From Deltaproteobacteria bacterium (GTDB lineage Bacteria; Myxococcota_A; Polyangia; Nannocystales; Nannocystaceae), in assembly GCA_016709225.1 (NCBI GenBank), contig JADJEE010000012.1:2461501-2525500 (forward strand): a DNA stretch of 64,000 bases, read 5' to 3'. How positions within the stretch are numbered: position 1 is the stretch's first letter; each line of letters begins with the position of its first letter. The notes below the pieces were generated by a model, which made no database searches, had not been told where the DNA came from, and saw only the letters and a program-made list of their open reading frames with translations. Position numbers and translations under genes: made by a program. Below are positions 1 to 7,820 of this stretch, in pieces.

Positions 1-1504
1 AGGCGTCGGCATTCGCCAGCGTGCAGAGCTTCTCGGTCCACGCGGCGGCGAAGCGCGCGTGCTGGGCCATCGCGGCCGCGAGATCGCCGACGCCACGCCC
101 CGCGATGGGCTCGCTCCCCTCGAGCGAGAAGTACGCGACGTTCGGGATCTCGGCCTGCAGCGCGTCGGGTCGCCACATGCCCGCGTAGGTGTAGCTCTGG
201 CGCAGGAAGTCACGCAGCGGATCGAGATCCTTGTGGCAGCCGTAGCAGGTCGAGCCGGGCTCTGCGTGGCCCTCGTCGACCTGCGCGCCGTCGGCAGGCA
301 CGAACACATTCTCGGGATCGAAGGTGCGTCCGAGCGCGACGATCAGGGTCTGGTTGCCGTTCACGCGGTGCTGGTTCGAGTCGTTGGTGAGCCAGTTGGC
401 GGAGAAACCGAGCGTCGTGAAGAATCCGACGCGATCGCTGGCGAGCACGAGTTCGTCGGTCGCGCGCAGCGTCGCGAGATCGAAGAACGCCGTCGGTTGC
501 TCGCCTTCCTCGGCCACGCGCACGGTGATCGGTCGCAGCTCCCAGTCCTGCTCGCCGAACACCTGGGGACCGATCGAGCAGCCGTTCTTGGCCGGGGTCA
601 GCCGCAGCATCAGCTCGAACGCGCGCTGCACCGCCTTGCGGCCGGTCCACGATTGTCCCTCGAGCTGGGCGACGCAGTTGTCGGTCGGTGGCTCGTCGAG
701 CCACCACGTCATGAAGTCCGGCGACATCGGGTCGAGCGTCGACGCCAGCGGAATCGGTTCGCCAGTCCAGCGCACGCTCAGCGTCATCTCTGGGTACGCG
801 TCCGCAACCCACGATGGCAGGTCACCGCCGACATCGTCGCGCGGCAGCGCGTCCATGGCCGCCAACAGCATCATTTGCGGCACGTCGAGCTGCATCCGCC
901 GCGTGGTCAGGATCTCGGTGAACGGCCGCCCCTGCGCCACCAGCTCCCACGCCGTCTGCGCGAACGCGTGGCCCAGCGCCGCGACCAATCGCCCTTGCGT
1001 GCGATCCTCCGCAGCGGCGAAGTCGTTGGCGGTGAGATCGAAGTGCTCCGCGAGATTCGCCGCCGACGCGTGCTGCTGCAGCAGCTGATCGAAGATCGTC
1101 ACCGTACGCGCGCGGAACTCCGGCGTCGCCAGCCAGTCGTCCACCATCGCCGACAACGTCGCCGGGTCATCGACATACGCGGCCAGCTCCGCATCGGTCG
1201 GCGGCAGCCCCGTGACGAAGCCCTTCGCCTTCGTCAGCGCCGACACCGGCGGCAACGGCTCGAACGGCGGCGGCGGCTCCCCCGTCGTCCCCGACTCGCT
1301 CTCGCCATCGGCCCCCTCACCCGCCGACCCACTGCCCTCATCGTCGCCCTGCGCATCGGTGCCCTGCCCCGTCGACGCCTCCGCCCCGCGCGTCGCGCCC
1401 TCGTGCCCCGCACCATCACCGCCGCGACACCCGCCCGACATCCCCACGCCACCCAACAGCCCCCACACCAACACCGCCCCACGCCCGCCCACGGTCACGA
1501 TCAC
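1..1504 (-). CDS. DUF1592/DUF1588-type cytochrome lipoprotein, 3' end outside window
   Basis: The reading frame enters from beyond base 1 and starts at a GTG near 1504 (GTG 1498 is an alternative). The N-terminus is hydrophobic and ends in a lipobox-like MSGGC, then an acidic Gly/Ser-rich linker, so it is probably a lipoprotein. Further on a c-type haem motif CYGCHK is followed by LDPLRDFLRQSY, and the middle carries the WLATPEFRAR / LTTRRMQLDVPQ style of the planctomycete-myxobacterial DUF1592/1588/1585 family. These are secreted proteins with cytochrome c-like ends. The family call is from remembered motifs; the substrate is unknown. The C-terminus is cut by the window edge. Confidence 0.7.
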   Translation of the reverse strand, partial: MIVTVGGRGAVLVWGLLGGVGMSGGCRGGDGAGHEGATRGAEASTGQGTDAQGDDEGSGSAGEGADGESESGTTGEPPPPFEPLPPVSALTKAKGFVTGLPPTDAELAAYVDDPATLSAMVDDWLATPEFRARTVTIFDQLLQQHASAANLAEHFDLTANDFAAAEDRTQGRLVAALGHAFAQTAWELVAQGRPFTEILTTRRMQLDVPQMMLLAAMDALPRDDVGGDLPSWVADAYPEMTLSVRWTGEPIPLASTLDPMSPDFMTWWLDEPPTDNCVAQLEGQSWTGRKAVQRAFELMLRLTPAKNGCSIGPQVFGEQDWELRPITVRVAEEGEQPTAFFDLATLRATDELVLASDRVGFFTTLGFSANWLTNDSNQHRVNGNQTLIVALGRTFDPENVFVPADGAQVDEGHAEPGSTCYGCHKDLDPLRDFLRQSYTYAGMWRPDALQAEIPNVAYFSLEGSEPIAGRGVGDLAAAMAQHARFAAAWTEKLCTLANADA

Positions 1505-1641
1505 CCCATGCCGCCACACGCCTCATCCGTCACAACCCCTTCGAAATTTCGAGAACGCGACAACCCCATACTCCGGCCCGCCACCCACCCAAGCGAAGCG
1601 AGCGAAGCAGAGGCGAAGCGAAGCGAAGCAGAGGCGTTCGC

Positions 1642-2165
1642 GCAAGAGGAAGGATTCGCGCGAAGAGGAAGGCGCGCCCAAGCGCGCCTTCCGTCGCCTG
1701 AATCCCTCCTCCTCCGCCAACAAGCGAGCAAGGCGAGCGAAGGTGGGGCAAGAGGAAGGATTCGCGCGAAGAGGAAGGCGCGCCCAAGCGCGCCTTCCGT
1801 CGCCTGAATCCCTCCGCCAACAAGCGAGCAAGGCGAGCGAAGGTGGGGCAAGAGGAAGGATTCGCGCGAAGAGGAAGGCGCGCCCAAGCGCGCCTTCCGT
1901 CGCCTGAATCCCTCCTCCTCCGCCAACAAGCGAGCAAGGCGAGCGAAGGTGGGGCAAGAGGAAGGATTCGCGCGAAGAGGAAGGCGCGCCCAAGCGCGCC
2001 TTCCGTCGCCTGAATCCCTCCTCCTCCGCCAACAAGCGAGCAAGGCGAGCGAAGGTGGGGCAAGAGGAAGGATTCGCGCGAAGAGGAAGGCGCGCCCAAG
2101 CGCGCCTTCCGTCGCCTGAATCCCTCCTCCTCCGCCAACAAGCGAGCAAAGCGAGCGAAGGTGGC
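1642..2165. repeat. Tandem array of five ~106-bp hairpin-bearing repeats
   Basis: Five contiguous copies begin at 1642, 1748, 1848, 1954 and 2060. The spacing is 106, 100, 106 and 106 bp, the short one lacking 6 bp of the CTCCTC run. Each copy holds a perfect 11-bp stem, GGAAGGCGCGC and its complement, with a CCAA loop. Each then has TGAATCCCTCCTCCTCCGCC and a GCGAGCAAGGCGAGCGAAGG stretch. The open frames across it are repeat artefacts with no plausible protein. The first unit is preceded by degenerate GCGAAGC repeats (1592-1635). Confidence 0.9.
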
Positions 2166-2251
2166 GGAGGAGGAGGGATTCGAACCCCCGGTACCCTTGC
2201 GAGCACAACGGATTTCAAGTCCGCCGCCTTAAACCGCTCGGCCACTCCTCC
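2162..2251 (-). tRNA. tRNA-Ser (anticodon TGA)
   Basis: The acceptor GGAGGAG pairs with CTCCTCC, the discriminator is G and the 3' CCA is encoded. The anticodon loop is CTTGAAA, giving TGA (reads UCA). There is a long variable arm typical of serine tRNA, and the T arm contains GGTTCGAATCC. The length is 90 nt with CCA. The gene points toward the repeat array, and its last 20 nt recur inverted in the adjacent repeat unit. Confidence 0.95.
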
Positions 2252-2308
2252 GGGCCCGCGAGGGTAGCGGCAAGCCCCGCGCCCACACAAGTGTTAGAAG
2301 CGGCGCGC

Positions 2309-3307
2309 ATGCAAGCCCTGGTCTTCGACGGCACCCTGCAGCTGCGCGAGCTGCCCGACCCCACGCCAGGGCCCGGCGAGGCCCGCGTGGCAGTGCGGAT
2401 GGCCGGCATCTGCAACACCGACCTCGAGATCACGCGGGGCTACGCCGCGGACGCGTCCGGGGCCACGACCCACGCGCGCGTGCTCGGCCACGAGCTGCTG
2501 GGCGTCGTCGACCGCTGCGACAACCCGGCGTGGCTGGGTCGCCGCGTGGTCGGCGAGATCAACCTCGGCTGTGGTGCGTGCGAGCGCTGCGATCGCGGGC
2601 TCGCCAAGCACTGCGCGACGCGACGCGTGATGGGCATCCGCGATCATGCGGGCTGCTTCGCGCAGTACGTGGTGCTGCCGCTCGCCAACCTCCACGAGGT
2701 GCCGCCGGGTGTCACCGATGAGGCCGCGTTGTTCACCGAGCCGCTCGCCGCGGCGCTGCAGGTGCTCGAGCAGATCGACGTGCCCGTCGGCAGCGAGATC
2801 GCAGTCGTGGGCGACGGCAAGCTGGGCTTGCTGGTGGCGATGGCGCTGGTCGAGCACGGCGCACGCGTGACGGTGCTCGGCCGGCATCCCCACAAGCTCG
2901 CGATCGCCGGCGGGCTCGGCTGCAGCATCGCGCGCGGCGACGAGCTGCAGCCCGCGAGCTTCGATCGCGTGGTCGAGGCCACCGGCGGCGCCGAGGGTTT
3001 CGCCCTGGCGCAGCGGCTGCTGCGACCACGCGGCACGTTGGTGCTGAAGAGCACCTTCCACGGCGAGACACCGGTCGCGATGGCGCCCATCGTGGTCGAC
3101 GAGCTGACCATCGTCGGCTCGCGATGCGGCCCGTTCGGTCGCGCGCTCGCGCTGCTGCAGCGCGGCCGCGTCGACCCGCGGGCGTTGCTCGAGGCGCGCT
3201 ACGATCTCGCCCACGCGACCGCAGCGATGGCCCATGCCGCACGCCGCGGTGCGCTCAAGGTCGCGCTCGATCTTCGCGAGGGTGCCCGCGGTCTCGCGAC
3301 GCCCTGA
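2309..3307 (+). CDS. Zinc-dependent alcohol dehydrogenase-like oxidoreductase (MDR family)
   Basis: A 332-aa medium-chain dehydrogenase/reductase. The catalytic-zinc side shows Cys in AGICNTDLE (about residue 36) and GHELLG (about 63-68). A structural-zinc cysteine cluster GCGACERCDRG...HC lies near 87-103. A Rossmann segment AVVGDGKLGLLVAMAL follows near 165-180. The predicted reaction is NAD(P)-dependent oxidation of an alcohol or polyol, substrate unknown. The ATG at 2309 is preferred to an in-frame GTG at 2291 because the family begins with MQALVFD-like sequence. The next gene starts 14 bp downstream on the same strand. Confidence 0.85.
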   Translation: MQALVFDGTLQLRELPDPTPGPGEARVAVRMAGICNTDLEITRGYAADASGATTHARVLGHELLGVVDRCDNPAWLGRRVVGEINLGCGACERCDRGLAKHCATRRVMGIRDHAGCFAQYVVLPLANLHEVPPGVTDEAALFTEPLAAALQVLEQIDVPVGSEIAVVGDGKLGLLVAMALVEHGARVTVLGRHPHKLAIAGGLGCSIARGDELQPASFDRVVEATGGAEGFALAQRLLRPRGTLVLKSTFHGETPVAMAPIVVDELTIVGSRCGPFGRALALLQRGRVDPRALLEARYDLAHATAAMAHAARRGALKVALDLREGARGLATP

Positions 3308-3321
3308 TAGCATCGCGGGCG

Positions 3322-4833
3322 ATGCCCGACACCAGCCGCGAGTTCGACGTCACCGTCATCGGAGCCGGCCCGTCGGGCTTCGCCGCCGCGATGCGGTCGT
3401 GGGACTTCGGCAAGCGAGTGTGCCTGGTCGAGCGCGGCCGCCTGGGTGGTGCCGGGGTTCACAACGGCGCGTTGTCGTCGAAGACGATGTGGGAGCTGTC
3501 CCGCGACTATCGCAACGCCACACGACGCGATCGCGGCTTCACGACCACCGGCGTCGAGGTGCACTTCGGCGCGGTCTGTGAGGCCGTGCGGATGGCCACC
3601 GACACCAAGGTCGAGCACATGACGCGGCAGCTCCGCGAGCTCGCGACACCGCTGCCCGGTCACCCGGGCTCGATCACGCTGGTGCGGGGCCAGGCCAAGT
3701 TCGTCGATGCGCACACGCTGCAGGTCGAGGACCCCGAGACCGGCGAGCGCCGCAGCATCAGCTCGCACGCGTTCGTGATCGCGACCGGCTCGCGACCACG
3801 GACGCTGCCCGACATCCACGTCGATGGCGAGGTCATCCTCGACTCCGATCACATCGAGTCGCTGTCGCGCTTCCCCAAGAGCCTGGTGATCCTCGGCGCC
3901 GGCGTGGTCGGCTGCGAGTACGCGACGATCTTCTCGAACTTCGGCCAGACCAAGGTCAACCTCATCGACCGCGCCGAACGAATCCTGCCGTTCGAGGACG
4001 CCGATGTCTCACGGCTGTGCTCGAGCAACCTCGAGCGCAAGGGCGTGACGATCCACCATCGCGCGAGCCTGGTGTCGATGCGCCGTGACGGCGACGAGGT
4101 CGAGTACACGATCGAGCACGCCACCGGCGGTCGCGAGACCATCCGCGTCGAGCGGGCGCTCGTCTCGATCGGCCGCGTGCCCAACTTCGAAGGTCTCGAG
4201 CTGGCGAAGATCGGCGTTGCGATGACCGAGAAGGGCCAGCTACAGGTCGACGACACCCAGACCTCGGTGCCGCACATCTACGCCGCCGGCGACGTGACCC
4301 TCGACATCGCGCTCGTGAGCATCGGCGAGATCGAGGGCCGCCACGCGGCCGAACGCATCTGCGGCGCGCCCTACCAGCCGTTGTCCTACGACAACCTCTC
4401 GACCATCATGTTCCTCGACCCCGAGGTCGCCGCGATCGGTATCAACGAACAAGAGGCGCAGAAGCGCCGCATCCCCTACCGCGTGGCCGTCTACAACTAC
4501 GCACTCGTCAACCGCGCGATCGCGATGCGGGCCACCGACGGCTTCGTGAAGCTGTTGGTCACCGACGACGAAGAGATGCGCATTCTCGGCATGCGAGCGC
4601 TCGGCGTGCACGCCTCGACCACCATCGAGGGCGTCTCGCTGATGATGCAGTCCAACCGCTCGGTCCGCGAACTCGCCGAGCTGCTGCATCCGCATCCCGC
4701 GGTCACCGAGGGCCTGCAGGACTGCGTGCGCATGCTGATGGGCACCAGCATCCACAAGCCCGAGGTATTCCGAAACGACCTGCGCCTCAGTCGTGTCGAC
4801 TACGCACCCGACGGTGCGCCGCACAGCAGCTGA
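3322..4833 (+). CDS. Pyridine nucleotide-disulfide oxidoreductase family flavoprotein (SthA/Lpd-like) lacking redox cysteines
   Basis: A 503-aa two-dinucleotide-fold flavoprotein. The FAD motif is IGAGPSGFAAAM at the N-terminus, the NAD(P) motif is ILGAGVVGCEYA in the middle, and YAAGDVT is the second FAD contact. The C-terminal interface has the HPHPAVTE His-Glu pair. The usual CxxxxC disulfide (GGTCLNVGCIPSK in lipoamide dehydrogenase) is replaced by GAGVHNGALSSK, so both cysteines are gone. SthA-type soluble transhydrogenases also depart from this motif, so hydride transfer between NAD(H) and NADP(H) is the best guess. It is not a functional lipoamide dehydrogenase. Probably co-transcribed with the upstream dehydrogenase. 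Confidence 0.75.
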   Translation: MPDTSREFDVTVIGAGPSGFAAAMRSWDFGKRVCLVERGRLGGAGVHNGALSSKTMWELSRDYRNATRRDRGFTTTGVEVHFGAVCEAVRMATDTKVEHMTRQLRELATPLPGHPGSITLVRGQAKFVDAHTLQVEDPETGERRSISSHAFVIATGSRPRTLPDIHVDGEVILDSDHIESLSRFPKSLVILGAGVVGCEYATIFSNFGQTKVNLIDRAERILPFEDADVSRLCSSNLERKGVTIHHRASLVSMRRDGDEVEYTIEHATGGRETIRVERALVSIGRVPNFEGLELAKIGVAMTEKGQLQVDDTQTSVPHIYAAGDVTLDIALVSIGEIEGRHAAERICGAPYQPLSYDNLSTIMFLDPEVAAIGINEQEAQKRRIPYRVAVYNYALVNRAIAMRATDGFVKLLVTDDEEMRILGMRALGVHASTTIEGVSLMMQSNRSVRELAELLHPHPAVTEGLQDCVRMLMGTSIHKPEVFRNDLRLSRVDYAPDGAPHSS

Positions 4834-4839
4834 GCGCGA

Positions 4840-7044
4840 TCACGGGCACGCCGCGAGACTGGCGATCCAATCGTGCACCACCTGCGCGTGCGGATCGGGC
4901 ACCGCGGTCGCCAACGGCGGCATCTGGCCCAGGCCGCGGCGGTGCAGCCGCTGCCAGATCACCGAGCCCTCGGGGTCGCCGGGCACGATGCGCACGACGC
5001 TGTCGACCCACGCGTTGTAGTACTGCGTCATCACGTTGCAGGTGTGTGTGTCGGCGAGCGGCGTGGTGTAGCGCAGGTCCATCGTGAGCGCCGCCGGAGT
5101 CCAGCCGCCGGGACGATGGCAGTGGCCGCAGTTGCCGTGCAGGTACGCGCGTGCGCGCTGCTCGAGCGGGGCCTCGGCGTCGTCGGGGCTCGCGATCGGC
5201 GTGAGCTCCGGCACCGCCGCTTCGAACATCCCGATGTCGCGCCACGCGGCGAGCTGGTCGGCCTGCACGTGGCCGTAGTCGTGGATGCGATCGAGCTGAT
5301 CGATGCGAGGACCGAGCGCGTTCGAGGCCCCGAGCCCATGGCAGACCTTGCAGCTGGCACGGCTCGGCCACGCGTACTCGAACTCGTTCGCCACGCCGTC
5401 GGTGACCACCGACAGCATCGTCGTCGCGGCGCCGTCGAGCAGCGTCGCGTCGCTGCCATCGTCGTTCCACCGGTACGAATGGAACTGCCAGCCGAACTCG
5501 CGGCGCACCATCACGCGCGTCTCGACCGATCGCCGCGTCGCCGGGTCGGCGGCGTCGAAGTCGAACGCGAAGTTCTTGATCAGCAGGGTGCCGATCGGAA
5601 AGCCGAAGAAGCCCTCGTCGTCGACCTCGATCTGCTGGCCGGGGGGCAGCACCACGTAGCGCTGCTTGACGGCACCATCGGTCCACAGCGGCGCGTTGAT
5701 GTCGTAGGGCACCACGCCGACGGTGGGCGTCAGCGCGCGCAGATCGTCGAAGCAGCCGCTGTCGGAGAGCGTGGTCGGGAACACCGCCGGGTCGGCCGGC
5801 ACGATGACACGCTCGGTCGCCTCGCCGCCCAGCAAGTAGATGCGCCCGGCGTCATCCCGCGCGATCGCACTCGGTGGCGACGCGGTGACACCGAGGATCT
5901 CGTCTTGGATGAGCACCTCCTGCGAGTCGGTGTCGAGCCCGCGCACGCGGCCCGAGCAACGATCGGCGTAGATCAGCGCGCCGTCGAGATCGGGAAACTC
6001 GGCATCGCGCGCGACCACGACGCCGGCAATGCCGCAGTCGCCGTCGACACTGCGGTAGCTCGCCGACGGCGGCAGGGTCGAGAGCTCACCGCAGTCGCCG
6101 CCCGGCAGCAGGCACGTGCCGCCGTCGAACCACGGCCAGCCGAGGTTCGACGCCGAGTCGATGTGATCGATCTCGGATTGCTCCGCGCCGACGTCGACGC
6201 AGTACGGCTTTGGATCGCCGGGATCGAAGACGCAGCGCCAGGGATCGCGCAGGCCTCGCGCCCAGACCTCGCCGGCGTGGCCGCCCTCGCCGACGTGGGG
6301 GTTGTCGGGCGGGATCGCGTAGGTGCCGGTGGCATCGAGCGTGCGGACGTCGAGGCGAAGCAGCTTGCCGCGGCGATCGCCGAGATCCTGCGCGACGGCG
6401 TCGATGTCGTCGCCGGGATCGCCAACGCCGATGTACAGCATGTCGTCGGGGCCGAACACGAGCGCACCACCGCTGCGATCGCCCACGCTGCCCGCGAGCT
6501 CGAGCACGACGTGTTCACTGAGGGGGTCGATCACGCCGGTGTCGAGATCGGCCCGGAAGCGCGAGATGACCCCGCGCTCCGGCAGGTTCTTCGACTCGAA
6601 GCGCACGTAGACGTCGCCGCTGTCCGCGTGGTCGGCGGGCAGCGCGATCGCGACGACGCGCGATGCCCGTGCCGTGAGATCGAGGGCCGGCTGCGGGACG
6701 CCAGCGACATCGAGGACATCGAGGGAGAGATCGACACGCGCGACGTAGGTGCGACCGCCGTCGGGGGCCTGCGCGAGGTCGACGATGGCCGCATCGTCGA
6801 GCGCAGGCTCGAACGCGACCGGCGGCAAGAGCCCGGGGGCGAGGCCATCGAAGCGGCACGCGATCACGTCGGGTCGGGGCGGCAAGGGCTCGCCACCGGT
6901 GGTGTCGGCGAGGCCGCTCTCGCTGCCGCCGGTGCTGGTGCCGGTGCCGGTCTCGCTGCTCTGCGCAGCGGCGTCGTCGTGGGATCGACACGCGAACAGC
7001 AGCGCGAACGAGCCGACGAAACGGCGCGTGCTGGCACGGAACAC
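4840..7044 (-). CDS. Glucose/sorbosone dehydrogenase-type lipoprotein with C-terminal c-type haem region
   Basis: About 734 aa from a GTG at 7044; an in-frame ATG at 7098 would extend it. The start gives FRASTRRFVGSFALLFAC, a signal peptide with lipobox LFAC, then a Ser/Thr/Gly linker. The first half resembles the PQQ-type glucose/sorbosone dehydrogenase propeller (HAGEVWARGLRDPWRCVFDP, SNLGWPWFDG). The second half has CKVCHGLG and CGHCHRPGG, which look like haem or CxxCH sites, and ends with MPPLATAV, a likely axial-ligand region. Probably an envelope-anchored dehydrogenase passing electrons to its own haem. It converges with the flavoprotein gene, 6 bp between stops. Confidence 0.7.
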   Translation of the reverse strand: MFRASTRRFVGSFALLFACRSHDDAAAQSSETGTGTSTGGSESGLADTTGGEPLPPRPDVIACRFDGLAPGLLPPVAFEPALDDAAIVDLAQAPDGGRTYVARVDLSLDVLDVAGVPQPALDLTARASRVVAIALPADHADSGDVYVRFESKNLPERGVISRFRADLDTGVIDPLSEHVVLELAGSVGDRSGGALVFGPDDMLYIGVGDPGDDIDAVAQDLGDRRGKLLRLDVRTLDATGTYAIPPDNPHVGEGGHAGEVWARGLRDPWRCVFDPGDPKPYCVDVGAEQSEIDHIDSASNLGWPWFDGGTCLLPGGDCGELSTLPPSASYRSVDGDCGIAGVVVARDAEFPDLDGALIYADRCSGRVRGLDTDSQEVLIQDEILGVTASPPSAIARDDAGRIYLLGGEATERVIVPADPAVFPTTLSDSGCFDDLRALTPTVGVVPYDINAPLWTDGAVKQRYVVLPPGQQIEVDDEGFFGFPIGTLLIKNFAFDFDAADPATRRSVETRVMVRREFGWQFHSYRWNDDGSDATLLDGAATTMLSVVTDGVANEFEYAWPSRASCKVCHGLGASNALGPRIDQLDRIHDYGHVQADQLAAWRDIGMFEAAVPELTPIASPDDAEAPLEQRARAYLHGNCGHCHRPGGWTPAALTMDLRYTTPLADTHTCNVMTQYYNAWVDSVVRIVPGDPEGSVIWQRLHRRGLGQMPPLATAVPDPHAQVVHDWIASLAACP

Positions 7045-7127
7045 GTAGGACCATGTTCGAACCACAGCGACCGCAGGGGCAAGGTGACCACCGCGCAATC
7101 ACTGCGTCTGCTGGTAGATTGACGGGC

Positions 7128-7820
7128 GTGACCGACACGCCCGTGGCCCCCGCGACCCTGCCCCATCGCACGCCGCGTGTGCCCGCAGACGAGCTCGTCG
7201 CGCGCGCGCAGGCGATTTACGCGCGCATGGACCAACGTCGTAGCGTGCGAGCGTTCAGCCCCGACCCGGTGCCGCGCGAGGCGATCGATCTCGCGATCCT
7301 CGCCGCCGGCACCGCACCGTCGGGCGCGCACATGCAGCCGTGGACGTTCGTCGCGATCGACGACCCGGTGACCAAGCGCGAGATCCGTCTCGCCGCCGAG
7401 GCCGAGGAGCGCATGAGCTACGAGGAGCGCATGTCCGAGGAGTGGCTTCAGGCACTCGCGCCGCTGGGCACCGACTGGCACAAGCCCTACCTCGAGATCG
7501 CGCCTTGCCTCGTCGTGGTGTTCGAGCAGGTCACCGGCCTCGACGACGAAGGCCAGCCCCGCAAGCACTATTACGTGCGCGAGAGCGTCGGCATCGCGTG
7601 CGGCCTGTTCATCTCGGCGCTGCACGAGATGGGGCTCTGCACGCTCACCCACACGCCGAGCCCGATGGGCTTCCTCTCGCGCATCCTCGGCCGACCCAAG
7701 CACGAGCGGGCGATGATTCTCTTTCCGGTGGGCTACGCGGCCGACGATGCCACGGTGCCTGCGCTCACCCGCAAGCCGCTCGAGCAGCTGCGCGAGTGGA
7801 ATCCTAGCGTGTCGCCGTGA
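7128..7820 (+). CDS. Nitroreductase-fold flavoprotein resembling iodotyrosine deiodinase
   Basis: A 230-aa protein from GTG 7128; the longer frame from 7053 overlaps the promoter side of the divergent gene. The FMN motif RRSVRAFS is followed by AGTAPSGAHMQPWTFVAID, and then EEWLQALAPLGTDWHKPYLEIAPCLVVVFEQ. This order and spacing match iodotyrosine deiodinases. Their active-site lid uses Glu, Tyr and Lys, and candidates are present in EERMSYEERM and WHKPYL. The predicted reaction is reductive dehalogenation of halotyrosine or related nitroreductase chemistry. The substrate is inferred. The 3' end overlaps the convergent M20 gene by 17 bp. Confidence 0.8.
   Translation: MTDTPVAPATLPHRTPRVPADELVARAQAIYARMDQRRSVRAFSPDPVPREAIDLAILAAGTAPSGAHMQPWTFVAIDDPVTKREIRLAAEAEERMSYEERMSEEWLQALAPLGTDWHKPYLEIAPCLVVVFEQVTGLDDEGQPRKHYYVRESVGIACGLFISALHEMGLCTLTHTPSPMGFLSRILGRPKHERAMILFPVGYAADDATVPALTRKPLEQLREWNPSVSP

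Noticed and set aside
1642..2165. CRISPR-like array
   Set aside because: Units are ~106 bp, contiguous and identical throughout, with no unique spacers and no cas gene in the window.
1501..2290. Three overlapping open frames of 200-255 aa on the - strand
   Set aside because: They are translations of the tandem repeat in different frames and one includes the tRNA-Ser; none has a domain or a start signal.
4873..7122. Large + strand open frame (749 aa)
   Set aside because: It lies opposite the haem lipoprotein gene, and its composition is that of a high-GC antisense frame; the opposite frame has clear motifs and a signal peptide.
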